Positions 54,232 to 62,956 of a stretch of 64,000 nt of DNA are shown here, one piece after another. This stretch comes from CAZNDN01 sp964571815 (GTDB lineage Bacteria > Fibrobacterota > Chitinivibrionia > Chitinivibrionales > WJKA01): assembly GCA_964571815.1 (NCBI GenBank), contig CAZNDN010000003.1:1-64000 (forward strand), in the 5' to 3' direction. A program made the translations under genes and the position numbers. Position 1 is the first letter of the stretch. Every line of letters begins with the position of its first letter. The notes under the pieces were generated by a model. The model was not told the origin of the DNA, made no database searches, and worked only from the letters and a program-made list of their open reading frames with translations.

Positions 54232-54687
54232 GTGATACGACCTTACGAGACGACGGTAGTCTTTGACGGGAGTCTCGGCGACGATGTCCTGGCGAAGGAG
54301 CGTGAGAACGTCGAGAAGATCCTCAGCGAAAACGGCGAGGTGCAGCGGGCCGAGGTGTGGGGCAAGCGAAAACTCGCCTATCCCATCCGAAAGAAAGTTT
54401 CGGGCTACTACTGCCTTTTCTTTCACAAGGCCGAAGGTGACGTCAACGGCAGGCTGAAAGCCGCGCTGAGGCTGAACCAGCATGTGCTGCGGTATCTTAC
54501 CGTGGTTGCCGAGAAAGAGGCTGCGCCGGAGAAGTCGGGGCAGGAGAGCACGGAGCAGGCCACCGCGGAAGCTTCGGGTGAGTCCGGGGGGGCGGTCGGC
54601 GACAACGATACCGGGACTGAGCGGTCAGAGAAAACCGACGAACAGGAGAAGCCCGCCGAGAAACAGGAGGATGCTGATAATGCCTAG
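54232..54687 (+). CDS. rpsF: Ribosomal protein bS6
   Basis: 151 residues from the GTG behind AAAGGAGG. The S6 fold fills residues 1-95 (IRPYETTVVFDGSLGDD ... VWGKRKLAYPIRKKVSGYYCLFFH ... LNQHVLRYLTVV). A 55-residue Glu/Ser/Gly-rich acidic tail follows, longer than in most bacteria. It overlaps rpsR by eight bases. Confidence 0.95.
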   Translation: MIRPYETTVVFDGSLGDDVLAKERENVEKILSENGEVQRAEVWGKRKLAYPIRKKVSGYYCLFFHKAEGDVNGRLKAALRLNQHVLRYLTVVAEKEAAPEKSGQESTEQATAEASGESGGAVGDNDTGTERSEKTDEQEKPAEKQEDADNA

Positions 54688-54916
54688 AAAATTAAAACCA
54701 CGATCACGAAGAACCTGCTGGTTTGATGAGAATGCCGCGCGGCCTGACTACAAACAACCGGATGTTTTGCGGAGGTTCATTACCGACAGGGGAAAGATCC
54801 TTCCGCGAAGAACGACGGCGGTGTGCGCGAAACACCAGCGAAGCCTGGCGCGGGCAATCAAGCGAGCCCGGCACCTGGCGTTGCTTCCGTTTGTTGCGGA
54901 GAACATTCATCGATAG
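54680..54916 (+). CDS. rpsR: Ribosomal protein bS18
   Basis: 78 residues starting inside the rpsF tail, with CAGGAGG nine bases upstream. The conserved YKQPDVLRRFITDRGKILPRRTTAVCAKHQRSLARAIKRARHLALLPF core is complete. It binds next to bS6 in the small subunit. There is no ssb gene between them. Confidence 0.96.
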   Translation: MPRKLKPRSRRTCWFDENAARPDYKQPDVLRRFITDRGKILPRRTTAVCAKHQRSLARAIKRARHLALLPFVAENIHR

Positions 54917-54975
54917 CCTTCAGGCTCGTGGTAGAGCCGTCTGAGGGAATACCGGGCCGAAAAAGGAGAGGATTC

Positions 54976-55428
54976 ATGGAAGTGATTCTGAAAAAGGACC
55001 ACGCGACCGTCGGGAAGGCCATGGATGTGGTTGTTGTGAAGGACGGTTACGCGCGCAACTATCTTATCCCCCGCGGGATTGCCGTGCCGGCGACCGAAGG
55101 CAACAGGAGGGCCGTGGAGGAGGCACAGCGCCTGGCTGAGAGACGCTCGGAGAAGAAGAGCGCCGCTGCGCGGGCCCTCGCGGCGAAGATCGCGAAAGTT
55201 CCCTGCACGATTAAAGTGAACGTGGGAGAGGACGACAAGATGTTCGGCTCCGTGGGAACGTCGGACATTGCGGAGTTCCTCGGTAAGGAAGGCTTCGAAA
55301 TCGATCGCCATGCGGTTATGCTCAAGGAGCCGATCAAGGAACTCGGAGTCTACGACGTCCCGATTCAGCTTTTCAAGGATGTGAGGGCGTCGCTGAACGT
55401 GTGGGTGGTCAAAGACGAATCGAGCTGA
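54976..55428 (+). CDS. rplI: Ribosomal protein bL9
   Basis: 150 residues, normal length. It opens MEVILKKDHATVGKAMDVVVVKDGYARNYLIPRGIA, followed by the long central helix and a C-terminal domain with KMFGSVGTSDIAEFL. AAAGGAGAG lies upstream. It follows bS18 by 59 bases. Confidence 0.96.
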   Translation: MEVILKKDHATVGKAMDVVVVKDGYARNYLIPRGIAVPATEGNRRAVEEAQRLAERRSEKKSAAARALAAKIAKVPCTIKVNVGEDDKMFGSVGTSDIAEFLGKEGFEIDRHAVMLKEPIKELGVYDVPIQLFKDVRASLNVWVVKDESS

Positions 55429-55447
55429 TTCTCCACGGAGGTGGCAC

Positions 55448-56335
55448 ATGAAACTCAGGGGATGCTTTGTTGCTCTGGTTACGCCTTTCCTGCCGGACGG
55501 AACCATTGACGAGGAGGGGTTTCGGGCGAATATCGAATTCCTGATAGAGCGCGGCATTGCCGGCATCGTGCCCTGCGGTACTACGGGAGAGTCCGCAACC
55601 TTGTCGTGGGAAGAGCACAATCGGGTCGTGGACATAGCACTGCAGCAGGCCGCGGGTCGTGTGAAGGTAATTGCCGGTGCCGGCTCAAACAGCACCAGGG
55701 AGTCGGTTGAAGCGGCTCGTCATGCGCAGGAGCGGGGCGCCGATGCAATCCTGTGCATTACACCCTATTACAACAAGCCGCCGCAGGAAGGGCTCTATCA
55801 ACATTATCGACACATAGCCACTGAAGTGAATGTGCCGGTGGTTGTCTACAATGTTCCCGGTCGAACGGGAGTCAACATCACGCCCGAAACACTGCAGCGG
55901 CTCTGCGAATTCGACAATATTATTGCGGTCAAGGAGGCAAGCGGTAATCTCGAACAGGTTTCCGAGATTCACCGGCGATGCGGGGAGCGGCTCTCGATCC
56001 TCTCCGGGGAGGATGCGCTGACGTTGCAGATTCTCTCCTGTGGGGGGCGGGGCGTGATATCCGTGGTCGCCAATATTCTCCCCGACCGCATGAGTGCGAT
56101 GATAGAGGCCTTTGCCGGGAGTGATACGGCGGAGGCACTCAAGATTCACGAAGAGCTGGTTCCCGTGGCCGAAGCAATGTTTTTCGAGACCAACCCGATA
56201 CCGGTGAAGACGGCCATGAATCACCTGGGCCACCACGGTGGCGGCTTCCGGCTGCCGCTGGTTCACATGGCGCCGGGCAATAAGGAGAAGCTCATCACCG
56301 TACTCAAAGAGAGTAAGGTGCCTTCACGAAAGTAG
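55448..56335 (+). CDS. dapA: 4-hydroxy-tetrahydrodipicolinate synthase
   Basis: 295 residues, TIM barrel. The Schiff-base Lys is in IIAVKEASGN, Tyr of YNVPGRTGVNI and the PCGTTGESATL loop are present. It makes the first committed intermediate of lysine and meso-diaminopimelate, needed for the cell wall. dapB follows after 12 bases. Confidence 0.96.
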   Translation: MKLRGCFVALVTPFLPDGTIDEEGFRANIEFLIERGIAGIVPCGTTGESATLSWEEHNRVVDIALQQAAGRVKVIAGAGSNSTRESVEAARHAQERGADAILCITPYYNKPPQEGLYQHYRHIATEVNVPVVVYNVPGRTGVNITPETLQRLCEFDNIIAVKEASGNLEQVSEIHRRCGERLSILSGEDALTLQILSCGGRGVISVVANILPDRMSAMIEAFAGSDTAEALKIHEELVPVAEAMFFETNPIPVKTAMNHLGHHGGGFRLPLVHMAPGNKEKLITVLKESKVPSRK

Positions 56336-56347
56336 TCCGGCGGTTTG

Positions 56348-57151
56348 ATGCCCACAAACGTAATCATTATTGGTGCTCTGGGACGTATGGGCAGGGAGAT
56401 CGGCCGCATTGTCCACGGGGACGATGCCGTGAGGATCGCGGGAGCCGTTGAGAGGGCGGACCATCCGGAAACGGGAGAGGATTATGGTTCGTTGATGGGT
56501 TTCGGCGAAATGGGGGTCCGGGTCGAAAGTACAATTGATTCCGGGACGGTCGGTGGTGCCGTGGCGGTGAGTTTCACGACGGCTGAAACACTCGATTCGG
56601 TGCTTGATCAGGTCCGGGCCTCGCCGCTGCCGATAGTTGTGGGAACCACCGCCCTGAGCGCGGCTCAGCACTCCAGGGTTGCGGATCTCGCCCGTCGGGT
56701 GCCGGTGGTATGCAGCCCCAACATGAGCCTGGGAGTGAACCTCCTTTTTGCCCTCACCGAGATTGCCGCACGTCGCCTGAAAGACGAATTCGACATTGAA
56801 ATTGTCGAAGCCCATCATCGGCACAAGAAGGATTCTCCGAGCGGCACGGCAAGGAAGCTGGGAGAAATCGCCGCTTCCGCGCTGGGGCGGGAATACGATT
56901 CGGCCGTACGCCACGGGCGTCACGGCTCCGGCACGGAAAGAACGACCGGGGAGATCGGAATGCACGCGGTGCGGGGAGGCGAGATCGTGGGTGATCATAC
57001 CGTGCTTTTTGCCGGGGCCGCGGAGCGTCTTGAGCTGCGGCATTCGGCGCAGAACCGCTCCACCTTTGCCCGGGGAGCGGTTGCCGCGGCAAAATGGGTT
57101 GCGGAGAAGGAGCCGGGACTTTATTCTATGAAGGACGTGCTGGAGTTGTAG
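56348..57151 (+). CDS. dapB: 4-hydroxy-tetrahydrodipicolinate reductase
   Basis: 267 residues. The Rossmann start VIIIGALGRMGREIG binds NAD(P)H, and EAHHRHKKDSPSGTA is the family signature with the catalytic His and Lys. Works directly after DapA. The gene ends 43 bases before a DUF5683-like gene. Confidence 0.96.
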   Translation: MPTNVIIIGALGRMGREIGRIVHGDDAVRIAGAVERADHPETGEDYGSLMGFGEMGVRVESTIDSGTVGGAVAVSFTTAETLDSVLDQVRASPLPIVVGTTALSAAQHSRVADLARRVPVVCSPNMSLGVNLLFALTEIAARRLKDEFDIEIVEAHHRHKKDSPSGTARKLGEIAASALGREYDSAVRHGRHGSGTERTTGEIGMHAVRGGEIVGDHTVLFAGAAERLELRHSAQNRSTFARGAVAAAKWVAEKEPGLYSMKDVLEL

Positions 57152-57194
57152 GCCTTCCCACGGCTGCCGGCGCTACAGCCTGGAGAGCAGTTCC

Positions 57195-58769
57195 ATGAAA
57201 CAGTCTACACCCGTTGTGTTGATCGCGACACTTCTTTTCTTCACGGTATCCTCCGCGGCTTCGGAGTCGCGGGACAGCGAGGCCTTCGACTACCGGGAAC
57301 ACCCTTTCGCCGTCACCTCGCCGGGCCATTACCTGCAACTTGCTCAGCTCGAGGAAGAAGAGGAAGAGGTGGTGGAGGACCTGTTGAGCGAGGAGGGAGC
57401 GGCCGCGGTCGAACCTCCGCCGGTGGAAAATGCGGAGGATGGGGAAGCGGCTCCGGAAGCGGAGGGCGAGAGCAAGCGGAATGAAGAGCAGGAAGTGGAC
57501 GAGGATACGGTTGAGGCTTCGCCTGAGCGTGCGACCGAAACTGAAGAAGCTCCGGAAGAGGCTGTGGGCGTGGATGAATTCGATCTGCTTATCGAGGAAG
57601 GTGAGGACGAGATAGTGGAAGAGGAGCCCGCGGCGGAAGCGGTGGTGGAGAGCGTGGAGGACACGGCCGATTCGATTTCCGAAATGCCGGAGCCGGAGGT
57701 GGTGGAAGCACAGGCCGATACGGGGGCTTCCGGGGTGATTGTTGAGGAAGAAGAGGCGGAGCTGGTGGTGCCCGCCGGGGATGTACCTCAGCAGGAGACG
57801 ATCGATTCCACGGAACCGCCTGTCGTGGAGGCTGCCAGGATCGAGGATACCCGGGCGATAAACTTCGCTCAGAACCTCGAGGACTATCGCTCGCCGAAGC
57901 TGGCGATGCTGCTTTCCCTGCTCGTGCCCGGCGCCGGCCAGGCCTATGCCAAATCATACTGGAAAACAGCGCTCTTCGGCGTCGTGGAAGCAGCCGTGAT
58001 CGGTGTGAGTGTTGCTTACTACCGCAAGGGGGCGAATTTCAACAGGCGGGCACGGGCCCATGCCGACACGGCCTACTCCGACAGCCTGTTCCGGGCCTAC
58101 TACCGGAATCTGTGGAAGGGTGTCCACGACTACGCGCAACGCTGGGTTGATGCGGACCCGGACGAGTACGCCGATTCCGTGCTCAACACCGAGATCTTCG
58201 CCTTTTACGGGGAAGACGGGGAGCCGCTGGATACAACCTATCTCCGCAGGCAATTCCGGAAGAAATCCGATGAATTCTACGCGCTGATCGAGGACGACCT
58301 CCTTATTCAGGGGTGGAAAGATGTCTGGGAGAATCCCAATGACCACAATCCGGTGCTCGATCCGGAACTCGTGGCTCAAAAAGTTGAGGACACGGTATAC
58401 GCCTCGGGCGATACGGTCATTGTGACGACGCAGAGTTTTGACGACATTCCATACAAGTATACCCGGTCGATAGACGAAGAATCAGACAAAATGAACGACG
58501 TAAACCGTTACGGTTTCTCGGATTACTACGATATCTATCGGGGATTGATTCGGAAGAAAAACAGCAATTACCGCACGGCGGGACATGTGCTCTACGTGAT
58601 GCTGGTGAACCATATTGCAAGCGCGATCGATGCGGGGATCAGCGCCAAGGCCCACAATGCGCGACTTCTGAACAAGCAGAGTTTCTGGCGCAGAATCCAC
58701 ATCGAACAGCAATGGGTGAATACGGGGGACGACCTTGTGCCCGGGATCGCGCTGGGAGTGAGTTTCTGA
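57195..58769 (+). CDS. DUF5683-like membrane protein with long acidic region
   Basis: 524 residues. A signal peptide (VVLIATLLFFTVSSAASE) is followed by about 190 residues that are almost all Glu, Ala, Val and Asp (for example EEEEEVVEDLLSEEG), probably disordered. From about residue 230 comes PKLAMLLSLLVPGAGQAYAKSYWKTALFGVVEAAVIGVSV, the PG-x-G plus membrane helix pattern seen also at 33279 and 58772. The C-terminal 250 residues are helical and soluble. Function unknown; it may hold an assembly partner at the membrane. The next gene starts two bases after its stop. Confidence 0.7.
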   Translation: MKQSTPVVLIATLLFFTVSSAASESRDSEAFDYREHPFAVTSPGHYLQLAQLEEEEEEVVEDLLSEEGAAAVEPPPVENAEDGEAAPEAEGESKRNEEQEVDEDTVEASPERATETEEAPEEAVGVDEFDLLIEEGEDEIVEEEPAAEAVVESVEDTADSISEMPEPEVVEAQADTGASGVIVEEEEAELVVPAGDVPQQETIDSTEPPVVEAARIEDTRAINFAQNLEDYRSPKLAMLLSLLVPGAGQAYAKSYWKTALFGVVEAAVIGVSVAYYRKGANFNRRARAHADTAYSDSLFRAYYRNLWKGVHDYAQRWVDADPDEYADSVLNTEIFAFYGEDGEPLDTTYLRRQFRKKSDEFYALIEDDLLIQGWKDVWENPNDHNPVLDPELVAQKVEDTVYASGDTVIVTTQSFDDIPYKYTRSIDEESDKMNDVNRYGFSDYYDIYRGLIRKKNSNYRTAGHVLYVMLVNHIASAIDAGISAKAHNARLLNKQSFWRRIHIEQQWVNTGDDLVPGIALGVSF

Positions 58770-58771
58770 GC

Positions 58772-59482
58772 GTGATACGTCCAACCTTTTTATCCCGGCT
58801 GTGCGTCGCGGTTGCCGTGCCGGCGGCGGTTGCCGTGGCTCAAGTGGAAGTTGAAGAAGAGGTTGTCACCGACAGTGTCGACGTCTTCGCGTACGAGGAA
58901 CCGGAGAAGTCGGGGGCTCCCGCCATGCTTGCTTCCCTGGCTCTGCCCGGTCTGGGGCACCAGTATCTTGAAAAGCCGAACCGGGCGCTTACCTATTTCA
59001 CGTTCGAGGCAATCTTTATCTACGGGCTTGCATACTCGGCACGATACTCACGTCGTCTCATGAAGGATTCCAGGGCGTACGCGGGGACGTATGCCGATGT
59101 ACGGGGCGGGGAGGGTGCCGACACGTACTTCTGGCAGAATGTCGGCCGGTTCATGGATTCACGGGAGTACAACCGGGTGTTGGAGCTTAACCGCACCGAG
59201 GACATCGAGGATCGCAAATACGTGGGGGACAACCTGCAATGGCGATGGGCGAATGACTCCCTGCGGGAGGAATACAACGAAATCCGCGGACGGGCGACGG
59301 GTTTCCAGGTAGCTTCGAATTTTTTCATCGCCGCCATGGTTCTCAACCGGGTCGTGGCGTTTATCGATGCCCGTGCCTCATCGAGACCCAGGGCCATACG
59401 GAGCACGTCACTGCACTTCCACCCTCGTCTTGGAAGGGACGACGCGCCGTCGCTGGGAATGGTGCTCACCAGACGCTTCTGA
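58772..59482 (+). CDS. DUF5683-like membrane protein
   Basis: 236 residues from the GTG at 58772. Signal or anchor (LCVAVAVPAAVAVAQ), a short acidic stretch, then APAMLASLALPGLGHQYLEKPNRALTYFTFEAIFIYGLAYSA, clearly the same motif as in the preceding protein. The middle is helical and polar, and a second hydrophobic segment (VASNFFIAAMVLNRVVAFI) lies near residue 190. It ends in a basic beta-like stretch (LGMVLTRRF), as some outer-membrane proteins do. Confidence 0.7.
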   Translation: MIRPTFLSRLCVAVAVPAAVAVAQVEVEEEVVTDSVDVFAYEEPEKSGAPAMLASLALPGLGHQYLEKPNRALTYFTFEAIFIYGLAYSARYSRRLMKDSRAYAGTYADVRGGEGADTYFWQNVGRFMDSREYNRVLELNRTEDIEDRKYVGDNLQWRWANDSLREEYNEIRGRATGFQVASNFFIAAMVLNRVVAFIDARASSRPRAIRSTSLHFHPRLGRDDAPSLGMVLTRRF

Positions 59483-59502
59483 GTGCGTCGGACTGCAGGC
59501 AC

Positions 59503-60264
59503 ATGGAAAAGGACGCGATTCGTCGGTTGCTTGAGCAGGTTCGCCGCGGAGATGTGGCGGTGCGGGAGGCCATGGAGGCACTGCATGAGCTGCCCTTCAG
59601 CGATCTGGGATACGCCAAAGTCGATCATCATCGATCCGTCCGCAAGGGATCACCCGAAGTTATCTTCTGTCAGGGCAAATCGGTCGACGATGTGCTCGGT
59701 ATTGTCTCGCAGCAGCGCACCGGGGGTGAGACGGTGTTCGGCACGCGCGCATCGGAGAACATCCTTGCCGCTGTAACCGAAAGGTTTCCCGATACCGAAT
59801 CAAATCGGGTCGCCCGCTGCTTCTGGCGCAAGTCACGGGGGTGGAAAAAGAAGCCGAAGGCGCGCCGGCGGGGAACCGTCGTGGTCGCGTCGGGCGGGAC
59901 ATCGGATGCCCCGGTGGCCGAAGAGGCGCGCGTTACCGTGGAGCTGCTCGGGCATGAGTGCACGGCGCTGCACGACGTCGGGGTGGCCGGGATACACAGA
60001 CTCTTTGCTTTCAAGAAAGAGCTTCGGGAGGCCGGCGTGGTGATTGCCGTGGCCGGCATGGAGGGCGCGTTGCCGTCGGTGATTGCCGGCTACGTTTCCT
60101 GCCCCGTTATCGGCGTGCCGACCAGTGTCGGATACGGATCCCACCTTGGCGGAATGGTGCCGCTGTTTGCAATGCTCAACTCCTGTGCAAGCGGCCTGTG
60201 CGTAGTGAATATCGACAACGGCTTCGGCGCGGGCTATGCCGCGACTCTCATGAACGCACGATAG
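59503..60264 (+). CDS. larB: Nickel-pincer cofactor biosynthesis protein LarB
   Basis: 253 residues. The PurE-like second half (TVVVASGGTSDAPVAEEARVTVELLGHECTALHDVGVAGIHRLF) and the NIDNGFGAGYAA end are the LarB signature; the N-terminal GYAKVDHHRSVRKGSPEVIF stretch is also conserved. LarB carboxylates nicotinate adenine dinucleotide in making the cofactor of lactate racemase. larC, larE and larA are not in this window. It starts 20 bases after the DUF5683-like gene. Confidence 0.93.
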   Translation: MEKDAIRRLLEQVRRGDVAVREAMEALHELPFSDLGYAKVDHHRSVRKGSPEVIFCQGKSVDDVLGIVSQQRTGGETVFGTRASENILAAVTERFPDTESNRVARCFWRKSRGWKKKPKARRRGTVVVASGGTSDAPVAEEARVTVELLGHECTALHDVGVAGIHRLFAFKKELREAGVVIAVAGMEGALPSVIAGYVSCPVIGVPTSVGYGSHLGGMVPLFAMLNSCASGLCVVNIDNGFGAGYAATLMNAR

Positions 60265-60318
60265 TCAGGTGCCCTCGGCCGAAACGGGCGCCGGCGTGAA
60301 TTCCGAGAGCTCGCAAGC

Positions 60319-61116
60319 TCAGCGCGCGGGGATTCGTACTTCAAACATCACGGGCCAGCATTTCCCGGTCAGAAAAAAGGTGCCGGTCCGAGGGCGGTAG
60401 GCAATGCCGTTGAGCACTTTGCTTCTATCAGCCACGTCGGCCTTCTCGAGCAAGAGCGAGCAGTCGATGGTTCTCAGTACCGTTCCGGTTGCGGGGTCGA
60501 TCTCAAAGACAAACGTGCTGTGCCACACGTTGGCATAGAGTCTCCCGTTTACCCATTCCAGCTCGTTGAGCTGCGTGAGCCGGTTGCCGCGAAAGGTTAC
60601 CGGAATGACGCCGACTCTTTTGAATGAGTTGTCCCGCAGGGTCAACGTGTCGGTGCCGTTGCTCATGATGAACCGGGTATCGTCGCGGGTCAATCCCCAC
60701 CCTTCTCCCTTGTAGTGGAATACGCCGACGGATTCAAGGTCGGCGATGTCGTAGCGCACGGCAACACCGCTTTTCCACGTGAGCTGCACGAGGGTTGTGG
60801 CGTGAAGCGCAAGCCCCTCGGCGAACACCCCGTCCACGGCACGTTGAGCCGTCACCTCTCCGGTTGCGGGGTCGACCACTCGAAGGGAGGATTTACCTAC
60901 AACCCCTGTGCTTTCGTAGAGGTTGCCGTCCCAATAGAGTAGCCCCTGGGTAAACGCGGACGTGTCGTGGGGAAGGGTGCGGACAACCACCGGTGTGACG
61001 CTGGGAAGCGGCCCGGGGGAATCGCCGGATTCGCGATCGGAGGATTTCCGGTCGCAACTGCCCGCTGTCAGGCCCGCACACACCAGCCAGGCGCATAATC
61101 TGCTGCCGGGGTTCAC
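60319..61116 (-). CDS. Glutaminyl-peptide cyclotransferase, lipoprotein
   Basis: 265 residues. The signal ends LTAGSC, so a lipobox lipoprotein. The mature part shows the plant/bacterial QC five-bladed propeller pattern: LPHDTSAFTQGLLYWDGNLYESTGVVGKSSLR near residue 45, FAEGLA, and LNELEWVNGRLYANVW. It would convert N-terminal Gln of exported proteins to pyroglutamate in the periplasm. It is the last gene of the run pgi, yjbQ, cyclase. Confidence 0.88.
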   Translation of the reverse strand: MNPGSRLCAWLVCAGLTAGSCDRKSSDRESGDSPGPLPSVTPVVVRTLPHDTSAFTQGLLYWDGNLYESTGVVGKSSLRVVDPATGEVTAQRAVDGVFAEGLALHATTLVQLTWKSGVAVRYDIADLESVGVFHYKGEGWGLTRDDTRFIMSNGTDTLTLRDNSFKRVGVIPVTFRGNRLTQLNELEWVNGRLYANVWHSTFVFEIDPATGTVLRTIDCSLLLEKADVADRSKVLNGIAYRPRTGTFFLTGKCWPVMFEVRIPAR

Positions 61117-61143
61117 GGTGATCTTTCCGCCACAGGGCGCTGC

Positions 61144-61560
61144 CTACTCTCCGATTATCTTTATCAGCACCCGCTTGGCCCGCTTGCCGTCAAACTCGCC
61201 GTAGAACACCTGTTCCCACGGGCCCAGATCGAGTTTGCCGTCGGTAATCGCCACAACGACTTCCCTTCCCATTATCTGCCGTTTCAGGTGAGCATCGGCA
61301 TTGTCTTCGTACCCGTTGTGCCGGTACTTGCTGACCGGCTCATGCGGTGCAAGGTTTTCGAGCCACTCGTCGTAGTCGTTAAGCAACCCCTGCTCGTCGT
61401 CGTTGATATACACCGAGGCGGTAATATGCATGGCATTTACCAGACACAGTCCGTCCTTGACCTTGCTGCGCTTGACCGCCTCTTCCACTTTCGGGGTAAT
61501 GTTGATGTAATCACGACGCGTGGGAATGTTGAATGTCAGTGTGTCGCGATAGGATCTCAT
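61144..61560 (-). CDS. YjbQ-family protein
   Basis: 138 residues of the YjbQ/UPF0047 family (TLTFNIPTRRDYINITPKVEEAV, NAMHITASVYINDDEQGLLNDYDEWL, HLKRQIMGREVVVAITDGKLDLGPWEQVFYGEFDG). Members have weak thiamine-phosphate synthase activity in some bacteria; the physiological role is open. The start overlaps the pgi stop as ATGA. Confidence 0.92.
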   Translation of the reverse strand: MRSYRDTLTFNIPTRRDYINITPKVEEAVKRSKVKDGLCLVNAMHITASVYINDDEQGLLNDYDEWLENLAPHEPVSKYRHNGYEDNADAHLKRQIMGREVVVAITDGKLDLGPWEQVFYGEFDGKRAKRVLIKIIGE

Positions 61561-62906
61561 AGGCCCATACCTTTCATTTTCCGGTTTAACTCATCGAAGC
61601 GCTCCTCAAACCCGGGCTTGCCGAGAAGAGCGAACATGTTTTTCTTGTACGCTTCCACCCCGGGCTGGTTGAAGGGGTTTACGCGAAGGAGATATCCGGA
61701 GAGAGCTATTGCTTTTTCGAAAAAGTAAAAGAAGTGTCCCAGGGATCGTTCTGTTCGGTCGGCGAGCCGGATTGTCGAGACCGGAACGCCGCCGTCAAGA
61801 TGCGCCAGCAGGGTGCCGTTGCATGCCTGGTTGTTGATTTCTTCAAGACTCTTGCCCGCCAGATAATTCAGCCCGTCCTCGTTGTCGGAAAACGCCGGCA
61901 CACTGAGCGATTTTCGCGTGGAGGAGAGAACGAGCAGGGTCTCAAAGACATTTCGTAATCCTTCCTGCATCCATTGCCCCACCGAGTGAAGATCGGTCGT
62001 GTAATCCAGCACCGTGGGAAACAGCCCCGTGAGCTGCTTTCCTTCGCTTTCGCCGGCAAGCTGTTTCCACCATTCTCCCAGGTAGTGAAGGTGAGGCTGG
62101 AAGGTCGCCATGACTTCGATAACCAGGCCCCGACGAAAGAGGATGTTGCGGTTGACGGCATAGCGGGCAGCGGGGTTTCCCTCGAGTTCGGCGCCTGTGC
62201 ATTGCTTCGCCGCCTCGGCGGCGCCCGAAAGAAGATCTTCGATATTGATCCCAGCAAAGGCCATGGGAAACAGTCCGACGGCCGTTAGAACCGAGAACCT
62301 TCCCCCGATGTCGGGAGGAATCGGCAGTGTTGCGTACCCTTCCTGCCGGGCAAGATTTCTCAGGGCACCCTTGTCCGGGTCGGTGGTGGCAACGATCCGG
62401 GCGGCCGCCTCTTCGGTGCCGTACCGCTGCTCCATCCACTGCCTGAGCACACGGAAGGCCACGCCGGGCTCGGTGGTTGTCCCGCTCTTGGAAATCACGT
62501 TGAGAGTGACCTCACGGTTTTCAAGCACCTTGAGCAGGTCGGAAAGATAGTCCGAATTAAGGTGGTGTCCGGCGAAAAGGATTTTCGGGGACCGCAAATC
62601 GTCGAACGACGGCCCGAGGAGTTCGACGGCGGCACGCGTCCCCAGGTAGGAGCCGCCGATTCCAATGCACACCATGGTATCGGCTTTCTCTCTGAGGTGC
62701 GAGGCCGTCCGCACCACCTCGTTCAGCAGATCGGCAGGTTGACGAGTGGGCAACTCCAGCCAGCCCAGATAATCGTTTCCCGGGCCCCGCTTCTCGACAA
62801 GGAGGCGTTCGGCCTCTGCGAGAGGCTCCCGATAGGCTTCCCGTTCCTTCTCGTCGATGTGTCCGCTCAGAGCTCGGTCATCGTATTCCAGGGAGTGTTG
62901 CGGCAT
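61557..62906 (-). CDS. pgi: Glucose-6-phosphate isomerase
   Basis: 449 residues from the ATG at 62906, as in the shorter bacterial PGIs. Seen are GIGGSYLGTRAAVELLGP, the phosphate loop VISKSGTTTEPGVAFR, and FNQPGVEAYKKNMF near the end. It links glucose-6-phosphate and fructose-6-phosphate. It follows the diadenylate cyclase gene by 50 bases. Confidence 0.95.
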   Translation of the reverse strand: MPQHSLEYDDRALSGHIDEKEREAYREPLAEAERLLVEKRGPGNDYLGWLELPTRQPADLLNEVVRTASHLREKADTMVCIGIGGSYLGTRAAVELLGPSFDDLRSPKILFAGHHLNSDYLSDLLKVLENREVTLNVISKSGTTTEPGVAFRVLRQWMEQRYGTEEAAARIVATTDPDKGALRNLARQEGYATLPIPPDIGGRFSVLTAVGLFPMAFAGINIEDLLSGAAEAAKQCTGAELEGNPAARYAVNRNILFRRGLVIEVMATFQPHLHYLGEWWKQLAGESEGKQLTGLFPTVLDYTTDLHSVGQWMQEGLRNVFETLLVLSSTRKSLSVPAFSDNEDGLNYLAGKSLEEINNQACNGTLLAHLDGGVPVSTIRLADRTERSLGHFFYFFEKAIALSGYLLRVNPFNQPGVEAYKKNMFALLGKPGFEERFDELNRKMKGMGL

Positions 62907-62956
62907 GGTTTCTTTCCAAGGGTTGAAGTTGTGGGAATTTTCGGCGACCGTGGAGA

